Shown: positions 11,521-23,639 of the stretch, in pieces
Numbering within the stretch: position 1 is the stretch's first letter
Layout of the letters: the number at the start of each line of letters is the position of its first letter
Assembly (NCBI GenBank): GCA_012295275.1
Contig: CM022668.1
Location: 1,647,637-1,711,636, forward strand
DNA length: 64,000 bases
DNA from: Chrysomallon squamiferum
Lineage: Eukaryota; Mollusca; Gastropoda; Neomphalida; Peltospiridae
Direction: 5' to 3'
The notes under the pieces: model-generated
What the model saw: the letters and a program-made list of their open reading frames with translations, nothing else
The model's database searches: none
What the model was told of the DNA's origin: nothing
Translations under genes and position numbers: made by a program

Positions 11521-11548
11521 TTATATATATATATATATATATATATTT
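11521..11548. repeat. (TA)n microsatellite
   Basis: Simple TA dinucleotide run. Confidence 0.9.
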
Positions 11549-11953
11549 ATTTTTCTTAATTCTTGTTACATGTTTTCCATTTTTCTTCAGTGATTCTTGT
11601 TAAAACACTCAAAATGTCTAAATGTTTTTTGTGACTTTTGTTTCTGAAATTCTTTTTCTAATTTTTTTTTTTTAGTTTGTTATTTATTAGAAGGAGAGTT
11701 AGTAATTGTGAACTTTTATGTTGTGGACAGACACGTATAATCTGTGTAAGTAAATATTTATATCTGTAAGACAAACACTGGTGACCTGATACTCAGTCTA
11801 TTTTGAAGTTTGACATTTGTAATATTAACTGTACTCAGTCTTTTAAGCCTGTTTTGGGAACCTTGTCATTTTACTAAATTACTATTGTGAAAATATAATA
11901 TTTTAACAGTATATTAAAATAACAAAGCAATAATTAATAAATTAAAACAAAGA

Positions 11954-11975
11954 CATACATATATATCTATATCTA

Positions 11976-12006
<31 letters not shown>

Positions 12007-12035
12007 ATATATACATATACATATACATACATAAA

Positions 12036-12066
<31 letters not shown>
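11954..12066. repeat. Compound (ATCT)n / (ATAC)n microsatellite
   Basis: Successive TATATC, ATCT, TACATA and CATA runs. Confidence 0.9.
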
Positions 12067-12069
<3 letters not shown>

Positions 12070-12849
12070 ATGTTGAAGACTCTCTCTGAGACTTGAGCTC
12101 AGTAATCATGATGTTATAAATATATTTATTTAATATGCAGTACATTTTGACAAATTCTCCAAATTTGTTTATTTCCAAATATATAGTATGTTTTTGTATA
12201 TTTAAGTAAAATCCTTTAAGCTTTTTTTTTTATTATTTTTTTTTTTTTGTATTAATTATTTTTGTTCTTGCTGTGGCTGTGCTATGCAGCTAGACTTGTC
12301 TGTATGTCTGTGTTTGTTTCTGACATACGAGAAATCAGTTTGAACGCAGCATGCTGTCATGCCTGTTTGAAGAAAACAAATACTGTTAACTGCTCCAGCT
12401 ATTACTGTGCATGCATAAAAACAGAGAATATAGATGTAAGTAATTACAGCTATGATACTAATTGAGATAGGTTTCTGTGATCATTATAACATCAGACATG
12501 GGCTAAAAGAAACTCTGGCAGGAGACCAGTTTTGGTACCATAAATAGAATGGCCTATAATTACAAGTCATATTTGCAAATTTCCCACATGGTTTCAAAGC
12601 CTGCTTGTATGAAACAAACTAATAGAAATAAGTGTATAATTAGAAAAGAAATCATGATGTTCCTTTTATGTTCCTGTATCAGATGCTGTAGGTTTGGAAT
12701 GTCAGAACAAATAATGTGATAGACTGGTTTTTTAATACAAGTTGACAGTTTCCAGAAATCTTTCAGCTTTGAGTTCTGTCTCTCTGAAATTTATCTGTCT
12801 TTAAAACCTCCATTTCATTTAAATAATGGTATACTTGAAGTGTGTGTGC

Positions 12850-12854
<5 letters not shown>

Positions 12855-12891
<37 letters not shown>

Positions 12892-13022
12892 TACATACAT
12901 ACATATATATTTATATACACACACACACGTACGTACATACATACATGTATACATACATACACAAACACACATGCACACACACAAACACATCTACAAATAT
13001 ATGTATAAATATATACATACAT
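12855..13022. repeat. Compound (TA)n / (CATA)n / (CA)n microsatellite
   Basis: TA run passing into CATA, CA and CGTA units. Frames across it encode only Tyr/Ile/Thr/His repeats and are not genes. Confidence 0.9.
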
Positions 13023-13766
13023 GTATAGATTTCACATTTATGCACTAGTACACTGAAATAGCTATTTCAGTTTGAACTGTATCCATTAGAACCTTTCACT
13101 TTTATATTTATCACAAACTATATATAACCACATTCATCAAACAAATTGATGATGTATCAGAGTTTGGCACACTCGCTCCTGGTGTAATGTGTAATTATAT
13201 CAGCCTGTTCCATCTGCTACCTCCGACTGCAAACTGACTTACTTCTCTCCCTGTTTGGACACACATCAGTTATTTTTACTTTCCCTGTCTGAGTATCTTC
13301 ATGTAAGTAAAACATGAAACTCTCTAAACATGACAAAGAGCTGCAGATTAAAGAACTGAACAACAACTGGGGATCAGTATTAAAATGATGGACGCGAAGA
13401 AAATTAGTAAAAAAATTCTCTATTTTTTTTATAATTCTGAAAATGTTATCCTGTATGTGTCAAGCAGACTAAGACAGGCTTTGATGTTTCAACAAATTTT
13501 ATGAGAAGATTTTGTGACAGCTGCAGCTGAACATCAAAGGAAAAAGGTGAGTTTTGTTGTTGTTTGTGGCCTGTCAGTTGATCATTATAACTAATATTTA
13601 TTAAAGGTTTGAAAAAATAAGTACTGCACAAAAAGTTTAATGTTATGTTAGATTATTCTATGTGTTTAAAGTGAAATTTCTATAGTAAAGTTATTTAAGG
13701 TCATGAAAATATTTTCAATTTTTGATTACAGGATGAGAAATAAAGGTGGTTTCTCACTTGAAATGC

Positions 13767-13807
13767 AAATTATAATAATATTATTATTACTATTATTTTT
13801 ATTATTA

Positions 13808-13848
<41 letters not shown>

Positions 13849-13902
13849 TATTTTATTATTACTATTATTTCTATTATTTTATTTTTATTATTATAATTAA
13901 TA

Positions 13903-13940
<38 letters not shown>
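13767..13940. repeat. (ATT)n microsatellite
   Basis: Interrupted ATT/TTA run of about 170 bases. Confidence 0.9.
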
Positions 13941-13943
<3 letters not shown>

Positions 13944-14364
13944 TTTATCTTAAATGGCTAATCTATTTTTATATATACATATTTCAAACATAAACATAGT
14001 GTTTGTCTTTTGACCATTGAGTATTTTTTTGTTATTTATCTTGAAATTAGCACAACACTCACATACTATTGTAAATGATATTGACATTTTGGTTTCTCCA
14101 TGTTGAGACCTTGGAATCTTCAGTCTGTAAAGAATATTTGTCAGACTTAAATAATGACGCTAACAATTGGATAGATTTGTACTGACTACTCTGTGGTTAG
14201 CTGATGCTGTCCAGAATACTCCAGATGGAGCTCTGGATCATCTCCATGCAGTAAATAACTCAAATTACAAAAGTTATAATTCATAAAACGGAAACCTCTG
14301 ACATGCTGGATGGGTATCGGTATTGTTTCATAAAATAAAGTAATAATGCCTTAATGATTTACAG

Positions 14365-14366
<2 letters not shown>

Positions 14367-14458
<92 letters not shown>

Positions 14459-14590
14459 GTGTGTTTGTATGTGTGTGTGTGTGTGTGTGCATGTGTGGGT
14501 ATGTGGCTGTGTGTGTGTGTGTGTGTGCATGTGTGTGTATGAATGAAGGAATGTACATATGTGTGTGCATGCATGCATGTGTGTATGTGT
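14367..14590. repeat. (GT)n microsatellite, about 220 bases
   Basis: Nearly pure GT to about 14450, then interrupted GT with GTAT and GCAT variants. Alternating purine-pyrimidine tracts of this length can adopt Z-DNA. Confidence 0.95.
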
Positions 14591-15118
14591 ATCTGCTCAG
14601 TGTTATTTGGAAATGTTAACGAAATATCAGTATTTGATTTCTGAGCATTTACATTTACATCTTAATAGTAATTTAATTTGAGTAATTAAAAATAAATTTT
14701 ACTTACATTATTTAAAATATGAACATCATATTTGGTGAGTTCCAGGGACTCTAATAAAATACTGAATATTTACACATTATAATTCCTGAGAAAAAGTTCA
14801 GAGCCACCACCACACATTTCTGAAAATTACTAATTAAATCCTGGAACACACTTCCCACTATAACACGGACTTCACGATGGTTTATCAGAACATTCTAATT
14901 AGATGGCAGAGCTTTGTAATTGAAAATCAGTACTTTGTTATTTCCATCGCAAGTTAATGAAAGCTTCGTGTGGAACTCGCACAGCTTAATCACTCTGATG
15001 AAGAGAAATGATAATTTTCTTCGTGATAATGATGTTATGTTGTTCCTGCTGCCTGAGAATCATCAATCATTTAGTGGACTGGAAAAATACATTATCACAT
15101 GTTTCCAGTAAAAATATT

Positions 15119-15292
15119 AAAATAATAATGATAATGATAATAATAATAATAACAATAATAATAATAATAATAATGATCATTATAATAATAACAACAATAG
15201 TAATAATAATAAAATAATAATAACAATAATAATAATGATAATAATAATAATAATAATAACAATAATAATATTAATGATAATAATAATAATAA
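15119..15292. repeat. (AAT)n microsatellite
   Basis: Interrupted AAT/GATAAT/AACAAT run. Confidence 0.9.
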
Positions 15293-15382
15293 AACAAAAT
15301 AAAGTAAATAGAAATTTAAAAATGTATGAATAACATTTAACAACTTAGCTTGTTTTGATTTTAATAATTATTACATGACAAA

Positions 15383-15383
<1 letters not shown>

Positions 15384-15447
<64 letters not shown>
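15384..15447. repeat. (ATT)n microsatellite
   Basis: Pure ATT run. It lies about 90 bases after the preceding AAT run, so the two tracts are complementary in a transcript. Confidence 0.9.
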
Positions 15448-15449
<2 letters not shown>

Positions 15450-16408
15450 TTATTTTTATTATAATGGCTAATGCTGATTTGAATTTAATAATTATTACAT
15501 GATAAAATTATGATAGATTATTATTATTATTATTAATTGTTCTGGTACATTGATATTATGTAAAAAGAAAAAAATTCACTGTGGTTTATTCTTACCAAGC
15601 AATAAATGTCTAATTTGCACCAGCTTTCAAACCTCTAGAATACAGCTTTCTCTTCCATTAATCTGCATAGAAATGTCTTAAAAAATATATAATAAAAAAT
15701 AAATTCCTTTCGAGAAATTGATTTTTTAGTATTGTTGTTGCTGCTGAATTTTGTTAATGTTGTTGTTGTTCAGTTCTAGTACAACTGCTGTTATTGAAAT
15801 TTGTTGTTATTATTATAGATTTTTAATATTATTTTTGTTGTTCTGTTTTAGTCTGATTGTTTAGTTTTAATACTGTTTTGTTGTTATAGAGTTTTAAAAT
15901 TACTGTAGCTGTAGAATTTGTGTATGATTGGAGTTTCAGTGATATTGTTTCACTGTTGCTTTGAATGAAGTTTAATGTTTTCATCTTTCAGGGGTTTTTT
16001 TGTTGTGAGATTTTTTTTGTTATTTTTATCAGTTTTTATCTAGAAGCAGGAACACAGGTGTGTAAAATAAGTAACAAGACGAGTAAAGTCTTCAGATAAC
16101 CTGGTCCTGGTTTAAAGCATCACTGTGACATTTGAAAACAAACTCACTGTGATAGGGTAGCAGGAGGGGATGTTTTCCATGATCTTCTGTAGATAGAGTT
16201 TATCAGTCACAGAGCATTGGTTAGAATAGGAAATGTTAGCTGGTTGATAGACTGGTTTATCCTTGCAAGATCTGCTGAAATGAAGAAAATATCCCTGAGA
16301 AATGTAAGCTGAATATTTAAAAAAGAATGAAACTAGGTGAGGTGTGAAAAGTCAGGTAATGAACCACAGAAAAATGATGGGTGTTGATAGAAGATTGAAA
16401 AATAAACA

Positions 16409-16640
16409 TTTACAGACACACAGACAAACACACAGAGAGACACAGTCACAAACCCACACATGTATAGACAGACACACAGATACACACACACACACAGACA
16501 CACAGACAAACACACAGAGAGACAGAGTCACAAACCCACACATATATAGACAGACATACAGATACACACACACATATATACAGATACACAGAGATGCAGA
16601 CACATACACATACACACAGACATACACACACAGAAACAGA
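16409..16640. repeat. Compound (ACAC)n/(AGAC)n repeat with internal duplication
   Basis: CA/GA-rich repeat in which a unit of roughly 70-100 bases, containing the words AGAGAGACAGAGTCACAAAC and ACACATGTATAGACAGAC, is present at least twice. Confidence 0.85.
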
Positions 16641-17242
16641 CTATTCATTATAGTACTTTTATTATATTTCACACTTTTATTATATAATATAAAAGGTATT
16701 TTAAATAAAAATTAACAAATTTAAAGATAATAAAATAAAATTTAGAGAAAAATTGATTGTGTGTTTATAACTGATTTTCGTTAATGAATATAGTTAGTAC
16801 TTGAATTCATCTTTTTGTTACTTTGCTGTTTTTCACAAACAGTTAATAGTGAATGTATTTAATTGTTGTTTATATGTGTAAAATTTCAGTTGTTACTCTT
16901 TCTATTATAATTAATGTTCTGATTTTTTAATTTTTTTATTTTACACTCTTCTTTCTTTTTGTTTTTCTTTCTTATATTATTATTATGATTATTATTATTA
17001 TAATTATTATTATCATCATCATTAATTAATTAATTTATTGTGTTTTAGTCTCATTTTAATTTAATATATTTTATTTCATTATATTTTATTTTATTTTTAT
17101 TTATTATTTTTTTATTATTATTTTTATTTATTTGTTTTCTTTATTATTTATTTATTTATTTAAATGATCTTACTTGATTTTTTTTTTTTTTTTATCATCA
17201 CAACATCAACAACTAAGTGAACAAAATCCAATTTAACAGCAA

Positions 17243-17274
17243 AGGTCAAATGACCTATATCTACCTTCAGGTCA
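17243..17274. promoter_or_regulatory. Candidate nuclear-receptor element: inverted AGGTCA pair plus a third half-site
   Basis: AGGTCA at 17243-17248 and TGACCT at 17251-17256 form a perfect inverted repeat spaced by 2; a third AGGTCA lies at 17269-17274. The half-site matches the nuclear-receptor consensus. About 250 bases downstream contain repeated ACCTG/CAGGT words. Function is inference. Confidence 0.35.
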
Positions 17275-18078
17275 GTTTACTTAGTAAAAGGAGCTTCATC
17301 TCCACTTTCACCTGTAATTTTATACCTACCTGTGACTTACCTGTATACTAACTTTTATTACTCTCATTTTTAATTACCATGGTGACACTCAAAGTTTACA
17401 TTAGCAAGGATTTTAGGCAGAGAATACCTGTGATGATCTAATTAGAGATTCAGGTGGTGTTTAGTTGATGGAATATCAAAGTGTTTACAATGTATTACAT
17501 AGTCACTAGTACAGGTGTGAAACCAGTCACTGTGCTTCACAGAAACAGTTACCATAGAAACCGTAAGTTTTTAAATGTACGACATTCTTTTCTTTTAGTT
17601 TTTTCCCTGTGACTTTGTAGTCAGTACTTAGTTAAATTGTGTAATATACATCTAAAGACATTTGCCTTTCAGTTGACATTTCCAAATTCAAATAAGAGAA
17701 AAAAACCAATGAATAATTAATTTTCATTATTTTTATTTTTGATATGTATATCTTTGGTGTTATTTACATTTTTTAATTTTTTTTTCCTCTTTATAGTCTT
17801 TGCATGTTTGATTATTCTGGGTTTTTTTTTTTTTTTTCTGTTGTTAAACCTATTTTATTTTTTTTAATTTAATTATATATTTAATTTTGTTTTTCTCTCT
17901 GATTGGGTTGGTTTTTTTTGTGTTTTTTAAAATTTATTTAAATGCATATTTCTTCTTTTCCTCTTTTTTTCTTACTTATGTTTTTATTGTTTTGTTGTTA
18001 TAAATTCAACATAAAAATAATTCTGTTCCTAGAAAGTGAAAGTCTGGAAACACAGACAGGAAAACCTTTTTTGATCAA

Positions 18079-18440
18079 TATGTTTAGATAGTACTAGAGT
18101 TGATTGATTTGTAGTTGACAATGTTTAGATAGTACTAGAGTTGATTTGTAGTTAAAATGTTTAGATAGTACTGAAAATGTTTAGATAGTACTAGAGTTTA
18201 TTTGTAGGTGAAAATGTTTAGATAGTACTAGTACTGATTTGTAGGTGACAATGTTTAGATAATGCTAAAGTTAATTTGTAGGTGACAATGTTTAGATAGT
18301 GCTAAAGTTAATTTGTAGGTGAAAATGTTTAGATAGTACTAGAGTTAATTTGTAGGTGAAAATGTTTAGATAGTGCTAGAGTTAATTTGTAGGTGAAAAT
18401 GTTTAGATACTAGTACTGATGTGTAGGTGAATGTTTTAGA
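18079..18440. repeat. Minisatellite, about 37-bp unit, about 10-11 copies
   Basis: The word ATGTTTAGATA recurs at about 18079, 18121, 18157, 18177, 18214, 18250, 18288, 18326, 18362 and 18399, each followed by a variant of GTACTAGAGTT-ATTTGTAGGTGA. Copies are degenerate and one is truncated to 20 bases. Confidence 0.9.
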
Positions 18441-18857
18441 CAGTATGAGATTTGCTGGTGAAAATCAGAGAGAGTTTGTATTTGAGAGAAAGTCACATAT
18501 AACACATGTGTGATACATTCTGTACACACCAGCAGACTGTCACCCACTGTTTGCACTGTACACAGTCACAGAGCTGTCTGTCACAGGGGTGGAGAGAGGT
18601 TTGCTTCATGACTAAACTCTCACACATACTTTTACAAGAATGGTCACTATTTCACATTGTAAACAAAATCTATAATTTGATTAAATTAGGTAAAATGTAG
18701 GATATAAGCAAATACAAAACTGACATACTGAAATTATAATTACTGACAGACAGACAGTAAATGTATATAAGTAAGAAAATAAATTAAAAAGAGTAACTAA
18801 AACATTAATTATAATTAATTTATAACAGATTGATTGAGTTTTTTATTTTGTTGTTTA

Positions 18858-18875
18858 TCAAACTATATAGTTTGA
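18858..18875. repeat. 18-bp perfect palindrome
   Basis: TCAAACTATATAGTTTGA equals its own reverse complement. Isolated, so little can be said. Confidence 0.7.
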
Positions 18876-19812
18876 ACTTTAAAAAATAATAATTTTTAAA
18901 CTACTTGTCTGTCTACATTCTTTTTTCTTTTTTTTTTATTATTTTATATTAAAAGTATATAAAACAAAAAAGAAACAACAAAACAAAGCAAAATAAAAAA
19001 CTACCATAATTCCACAATATATATATATATTTTTTGTAATTCTATAATTATTTATAATTTGTTTTATTTACACTACAGAGACTATTTGTTATAGCTATAT
19101 AATACAGTGTAAAACAACTGTTTCTAGTAGTTATATAATACTATGTGATACATAAAATATATTAATGACTATGTATTACATACATAGGATTATTACATTC
19201 TTATTTGCAGCTGTAAGGGTTTACCAGGATTGTTCTCCTCTGCTAAGGTTCAAATATCATCCTGAGAACATAGACAGTCTGATCAGACTAGTGTCAAATA
19301 TACAGAAGTCTTTCACCTTCCTGTGTAGACAGGTGTAAAACACAGCATATCAGATATCACTGATATATAACCTTACACAACACATATCTATACCACCTGC
19401 AGACAAACACGTAGAGACATAACCTGCTAACAAATACATACCATAAATCAGTGACATGTTTAATAACAATAATAATATTTATTATATATGATAATAATAA
19501 TAATCTTGTTGATGATGATGATGATAATGACCTCTGTTATAACATCAAACTTCTATAAAAATATAACAATTGTTTTAACAATGTCTGTAAATTAAAATCA
19601 TAACTTTTTTCTTTTTAACAATACCTATTTAATAAAAAAAAATAATAATTTAACAAAAAATAAAAACAGGACTGAGAAGGTTTGTTATCTGTATATTCAA
19701 CATTTAGAAATGCACTTTACCTGAAGCAGAAAGAGAAAGTAGGTAAAAATGAAAACAATTTAACACTTCACACTCACTTACACTGTGTTTGTGAAAACTG
19801 ATACATAGTCAA

Positions 19813-19907
19813 TATCAGCTTTATCCTGGGAAGGTAAGAATGGCTGAATTCAGCGAGGCTGTTCCGAGCTGCACTCAACATTCAACTTCAGCCGAATAAA
19901 GCTGATA
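19813..19907. repeat. Nested inverted repeat with CpG-rich centre
   Basis: TATCAGCTTTAT (19813-19824) pairs with ATAAAGCTGATA (19896-19907). Inside, GGCTGAA (19842-19848) pairs with TTCAGCC (19887-19893), and GCTGAATTCAGC (19843-19854) is itself palindromic. Three CpGs fall in the inner 45 bases, unlike the flanks. It could be a relic of a short inverted-repeat element or a protein-binding site. Confidence 0.6.
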
Positions 19908-20127
19908 AGAGAGTAATTAGTTATTTCTGTGGTCATGCTATCCTAGATAATACAAAACTAACTGATGTTTATCAACTTACCACTCTCAATAGATTCACTT
20001 ATTTTGTTGATAACGAAACAAAAAACAAAAATAGTTCTTAAATAACAACAATTTATTTTAATTTTAATTAATACTGTTTTAAAAATGGTCTTTTAACATT
20101 TAATTAAACATTAATTATAAACATGTA

Positions 20128-20163
<36 letters not shown>
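20128..20163. repeat. (TG)n microsatellite
   Basis: Pure GT run of about 36 bases. Confidence 0.95.
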
Positions 20164-20168
<5 letters not shown>

Positions 20169-21225
20169 GATAAGTAAGTTATTGAAGAAAATAAGTTCCA
20201 TCAAATTTTTTTAGAAACTACATACACTGATAGCAGGATATATTATATTTCACATGTATTCTACATGTATTCTGTCTGATATTTAATATCTTTATCTGAT
20301 AGGTTATGTCATTTAATTTAATACATTTATTACTGAACAATCTGGATAAATTATAATGGTCAGGGTTTGGACTGGGTAAGTTTAATATTTGATAATCTAA
20401 ATAATTTACATGTGTTATAACAGTGAGGTTAAATTTGGTTAAGTTTAATATATTTATTTGATATTTGACATAATTTGTTTGTTTTATAACAGTGAGTTTA
20501 AACTGAGTAAGTTTTAGAGAACTGTTGATAAGACACTGATGTTACTGTGTGCTATCTGCCAGGCTAAAGTTACATTATTTATATAAAGATGTTTAATAAT
20601 GTTATACAGATATCATACAGCAAATCAATACACACTAAGCTATACATTTTTAATTTTCTTATCAATCTAAACAGTTTTTGTATTATGTCCAACCATAATT
20701 ATAAAAAAAAAATTAAATTTAAATAGTTCTTATCTTTTGTACAACAGAGAAATATAAATTATCAAACTGATTTTACATAATAATAAAGTTAATATTAAAA
20801 ATGTGGGTGTTTGTCAACAGACAGATGTATAATATCAAATATGTATAATATCAAAGATATGTGTAAAAAAACAAAGAAATATAAAAAACTGTTTGTGATA
20901 AACTAGCTGTAAATAAGTTCAGTGAGAATTGATCCTGAAACCCACAGTGCATTAGACAAATTTCTTGATCACACATTGTTTTTGTTGTTTGAAAGGTGGT
21001 AAAACAGCAGTGTAATGTAAGTTGTTATCTCTGTTCATGTGATTCACACAGGGAATGTTACTAATTAGTTTGTGTGTGTCTCTCTACAGCAACATTTTTA
21101 CGGTTGTGTATTACATCTTTGTTTAGAAGTCAGGTCTAAGTGAGAAATATTTTCTTTTGTGAGAAGATGCCAACACTAAGACAATGAGTAATAACAGGCG
21201 AACCCAATACACTTCATGGCATATT

Positions 21226-22085
21226 ACCAGACAAAACACTTTATGATACAGAAGTGAAGTAACATATGTAGTTATACAGAGGACTGCCACTATTTGTGAG
21301 TTCATACATTTCATTACCAGACAAAATATGTTATGATACAGAAGTGAAGTAACATATGTAGTTATACAGAGGACTGCCACTATTTGTGAGTTCATACATT
21401 TCATTACCAGACAAAATATGTTATGATACAGAAGTGAAGTAGCATATGTAGTGATAGAGAGGACTGCCACTAAAGGTGTGTGCATACTGTTTTCAGACCA
21501 AAATACATAATGATTCAGAAGTGAAGTGACATATGTACATATAGAGAGGACTGCCACTAAAGGTGTTCATACTGTTCATGTCATATTACCAGACAAAATA
21601 CATTATAATACAGAAGTGAAGTAACATATGTAGTTATACAGAGGACTGCTACTACAGGTGTTCATACATTTCATTACCAGACAAAACACATTATGATACA
21701 GAAGTAAAGTAACATATGTAGTTATATAGAGGACTGGCTCTAAAGGTGTGTTCATTCTGTTCATTCTGTTCATTATCAAACAAGTACATTATGATGCAGA
21801 AGTGAAGTAATGTAGTTATACAGAGGACTGCCAATAAAAGGTGTCTTCATACTGTTCGTGTCATATTACCAAAGAAAGATCATTATTCTACAACAGTGAC
21901 ATAACATGTAGTAATACAGAGGACCACCACTAAAGATGTTTTCATATTGCATGTCATATTACCAAAGTATAGCATGACACAAGAGTGAAGTAACTGTCAT
22001 TAAAGGTGCATTGATACTGCTCATGTTATAAACCAAACAGATAACATTATGAAGTGAAATAACACATATAGTAATACAGAGTGCT
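21226..22085. repeat. Satellite array, about 90-bp unit, about 10 degenerate copies
   Basis: ACCAGACAAAA starts copies at 21226, 21316 and 21406 (exact 90-bp spacing). More diverged copies follow near 21493, 21588, 21676, 21772, 21866 and 21955. Each carries GATACAGAAGTGAAGTAACA and GTTATACAGAGGACTGCCAC or variants. Because 90 is a multiple of 3, the minus strand shows a repeating open frame of 30-residue periods; this is a by-product. Confidence 0.9.
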
Positions 22086-22342
22086 GCTCATATTTTATTA
22101 TTTATTTAACATTTCCCAGCTGATTATAAAAATTGACTGTTGGAAACAGAAATTTTTGTATTTATGTGTGATAAAAATTTATGTCCTCTTGAATTATAAT
22201 CTTCTCATTTATTCATTTCGTAACAGACATTCACTAATACACAGAGATGAGATACATAATCTGTCTGATGAAAACTATTATGTACATTTTAACGTTTTAA
22301 CTGATAATCATTTCAAACTTAATTTATTTGTGTCTGTATATC

Positions 22343-22357
22343 TGTGTATATGTGTGT

Positions 22358-22402
<45 letters not shown>
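22343..22402. repeat. (TG)n microsatellite
   Basis: TG run directly before the 26-bp minisatellite. Confidence 0.95.
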
Positions 22403-22476
22403 TATTTTATTTATTATCTCTGCTTGTTTTTTTTTGTGTTTTTATTTTTTGTTCTTGTTGTTGTTGTTTTATTGTT

Positions 22477-23417
22477 GATCTGGTTGTTGTTGTTTTATTG
22501 TTGATCTGGTTGTTGTTTTATTGTTGATCTGGTTGTTGTTGTTTTATTGTTGATCTGGTTGTTGTTGTTTTATTGTTGATCTGGTTGTTGTTGTTTTATT
22601 GTTGATCTGGTTGTTGTTGTTGTTGTTTTATTGTTGATCTGGTTGTTGTTTTATTGTTGATCTGGTTGTTGTTTTATTGTTGATCTGGTTGTTGTTGTTT
22701 TATTGTTGATCTGGTTGTTGTTTTATTGTTGATCTGGTTGTTGTTGTTTTATTGTTGATCTGGTTGTTGTTGTTTTATTGTTGATCTGGTTGTTGTTGTT
22801 TTATTGTTGATCTGGTTGTTGTTGTTTTATTGTTGATCTGGTTGTTGTTGTTTTATTGTTGATCTGGTTGTTGTTTTATTGTTGATCTGGTTGTTGTTGT
22901 TTTATTGTTGATCTGGTTGTTGTTTTTTATTGTTGATCTGGTTGTTGTTGTTTTATTGTTGATCTGGTTGTTGTTGTTTTATTGTTGATCTGGTTGTTGT
23001 TTTTATTGTTGATCTGGTTGTTGTTGTTTTATTGTTGATCTGGTTGTTGTTTTTTTATTGTTGATCTGGTTGTTGTTTTTTATTGTTGATCTGGTTGTTG
23101 TTGTTTTATTGTTGATCTGGTTGTTGTTTTATTGTTGATCTGGTTGTTGTTGTTTTATTGTTGATCTGGTTTGTTGTTTTATTGTTGATCTGGTTGTTGT
23201 TTTATTGTTGATCTGGTTGTTGTTGTTTTATTGTTGATCTGGTTGTTGTTGTTTTATTGTTGATCTGGTTGTTGTTGTTTTATTGTTGATCTGGTTGTTG
23301 TTTTTTTATTGTTGATCTGGTTGTTGTTGTTTTATTGTTGATCTGGTTGTTGTTTTATTGTTGATCTGGTTGTTGTTGTTTTATTGTTGATCTGGTTGTT
23401 GTTTTAATTGTTGAAAA
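22477..23417. repeat. Minisatellite, about 26-bp unit, about 37 copies
   Basis: Each copy has the constant core ATTGTTGATCTGGTTGTTG followed by a variable number of GTT triplets and a T run of 4-7. I counted 37 GATCTGG cores over about 940 bases. Variation is almost confined to the GTT count and the T run, as expected of replication slippage inside a young array. Confidence 0.95.
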
Positions 23418-23639
23418 CCAGGCTGTTTCTTTTTTATTGTTGACAGAGAGGTTCAGGAAGGAGAGGAGTGTTTGAGATTGAGGATTAATCTGTGAGCAGT
23501 GTGAGTTTTATTGAACAGTGAGTCAGGTTGTTGTTGATATTTGTTTTTGAACAACACTGTCAGATACATCTGTTTTAAACAGTTGATCATGGTTGTTGTT
23601 TTACACAGTTGATCATACACGTTGTAATACACAGTACAT

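Larger units (their letters stand above)
11111..18060. other. Intergenic, microsatellite-rich; no gene seen
   Basis: No open frame here resembles protein on either strand; those over 60 codons come from repeats or chance. Non-repetitive patches lie at about 12.2-12.8, 13.1-13.6, 14.0-14.3, 14.6-15.1, 15.9-16.4 and 17.2-17.7 kb. Confidence 0.7.
18441..21120. other. Intergenic stretch; no gene seen
   Basis: AT-rich unique sequence with scattered short repeats, an 18-bp perfect palindrome at 18858-18875, a CpG-containing inverted-repeat segment near 19.8-19.9 kb and a (TG)n run at 20128-20163. Confidence 0.7.

Noticed and set aside
13314-13388. 24-codon ATG frame (MKLSKHDKELQIKELNNNWG...) with protein-like composition
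   Set aside because: Very short, no matching splice partner or neighbouring coding sequence; may be chance.
14328-14619. Several open frames on both strands
   Set aside because: Cys/Val or Thr/His repeats from the GT microsatellite.
15119-15447. AAT run followed by ATT run as a designed hairpin
   Set aside because: Complementarity is automatic between two common microsatellites of opposite sense.
21123-21557. Minus-strand 144-codon frame with 30-residue repeats
   Set aside because: Produced by the 90-bp satellite; no splice sites, start context or coding composition.
22477-23417. Array with regular repeats and variable spacers, CRISPR-like at first sight
   Set aside because: The variable parts are only GTT counts and T runs, not unique spacers, and the DNA is eukaryotic.
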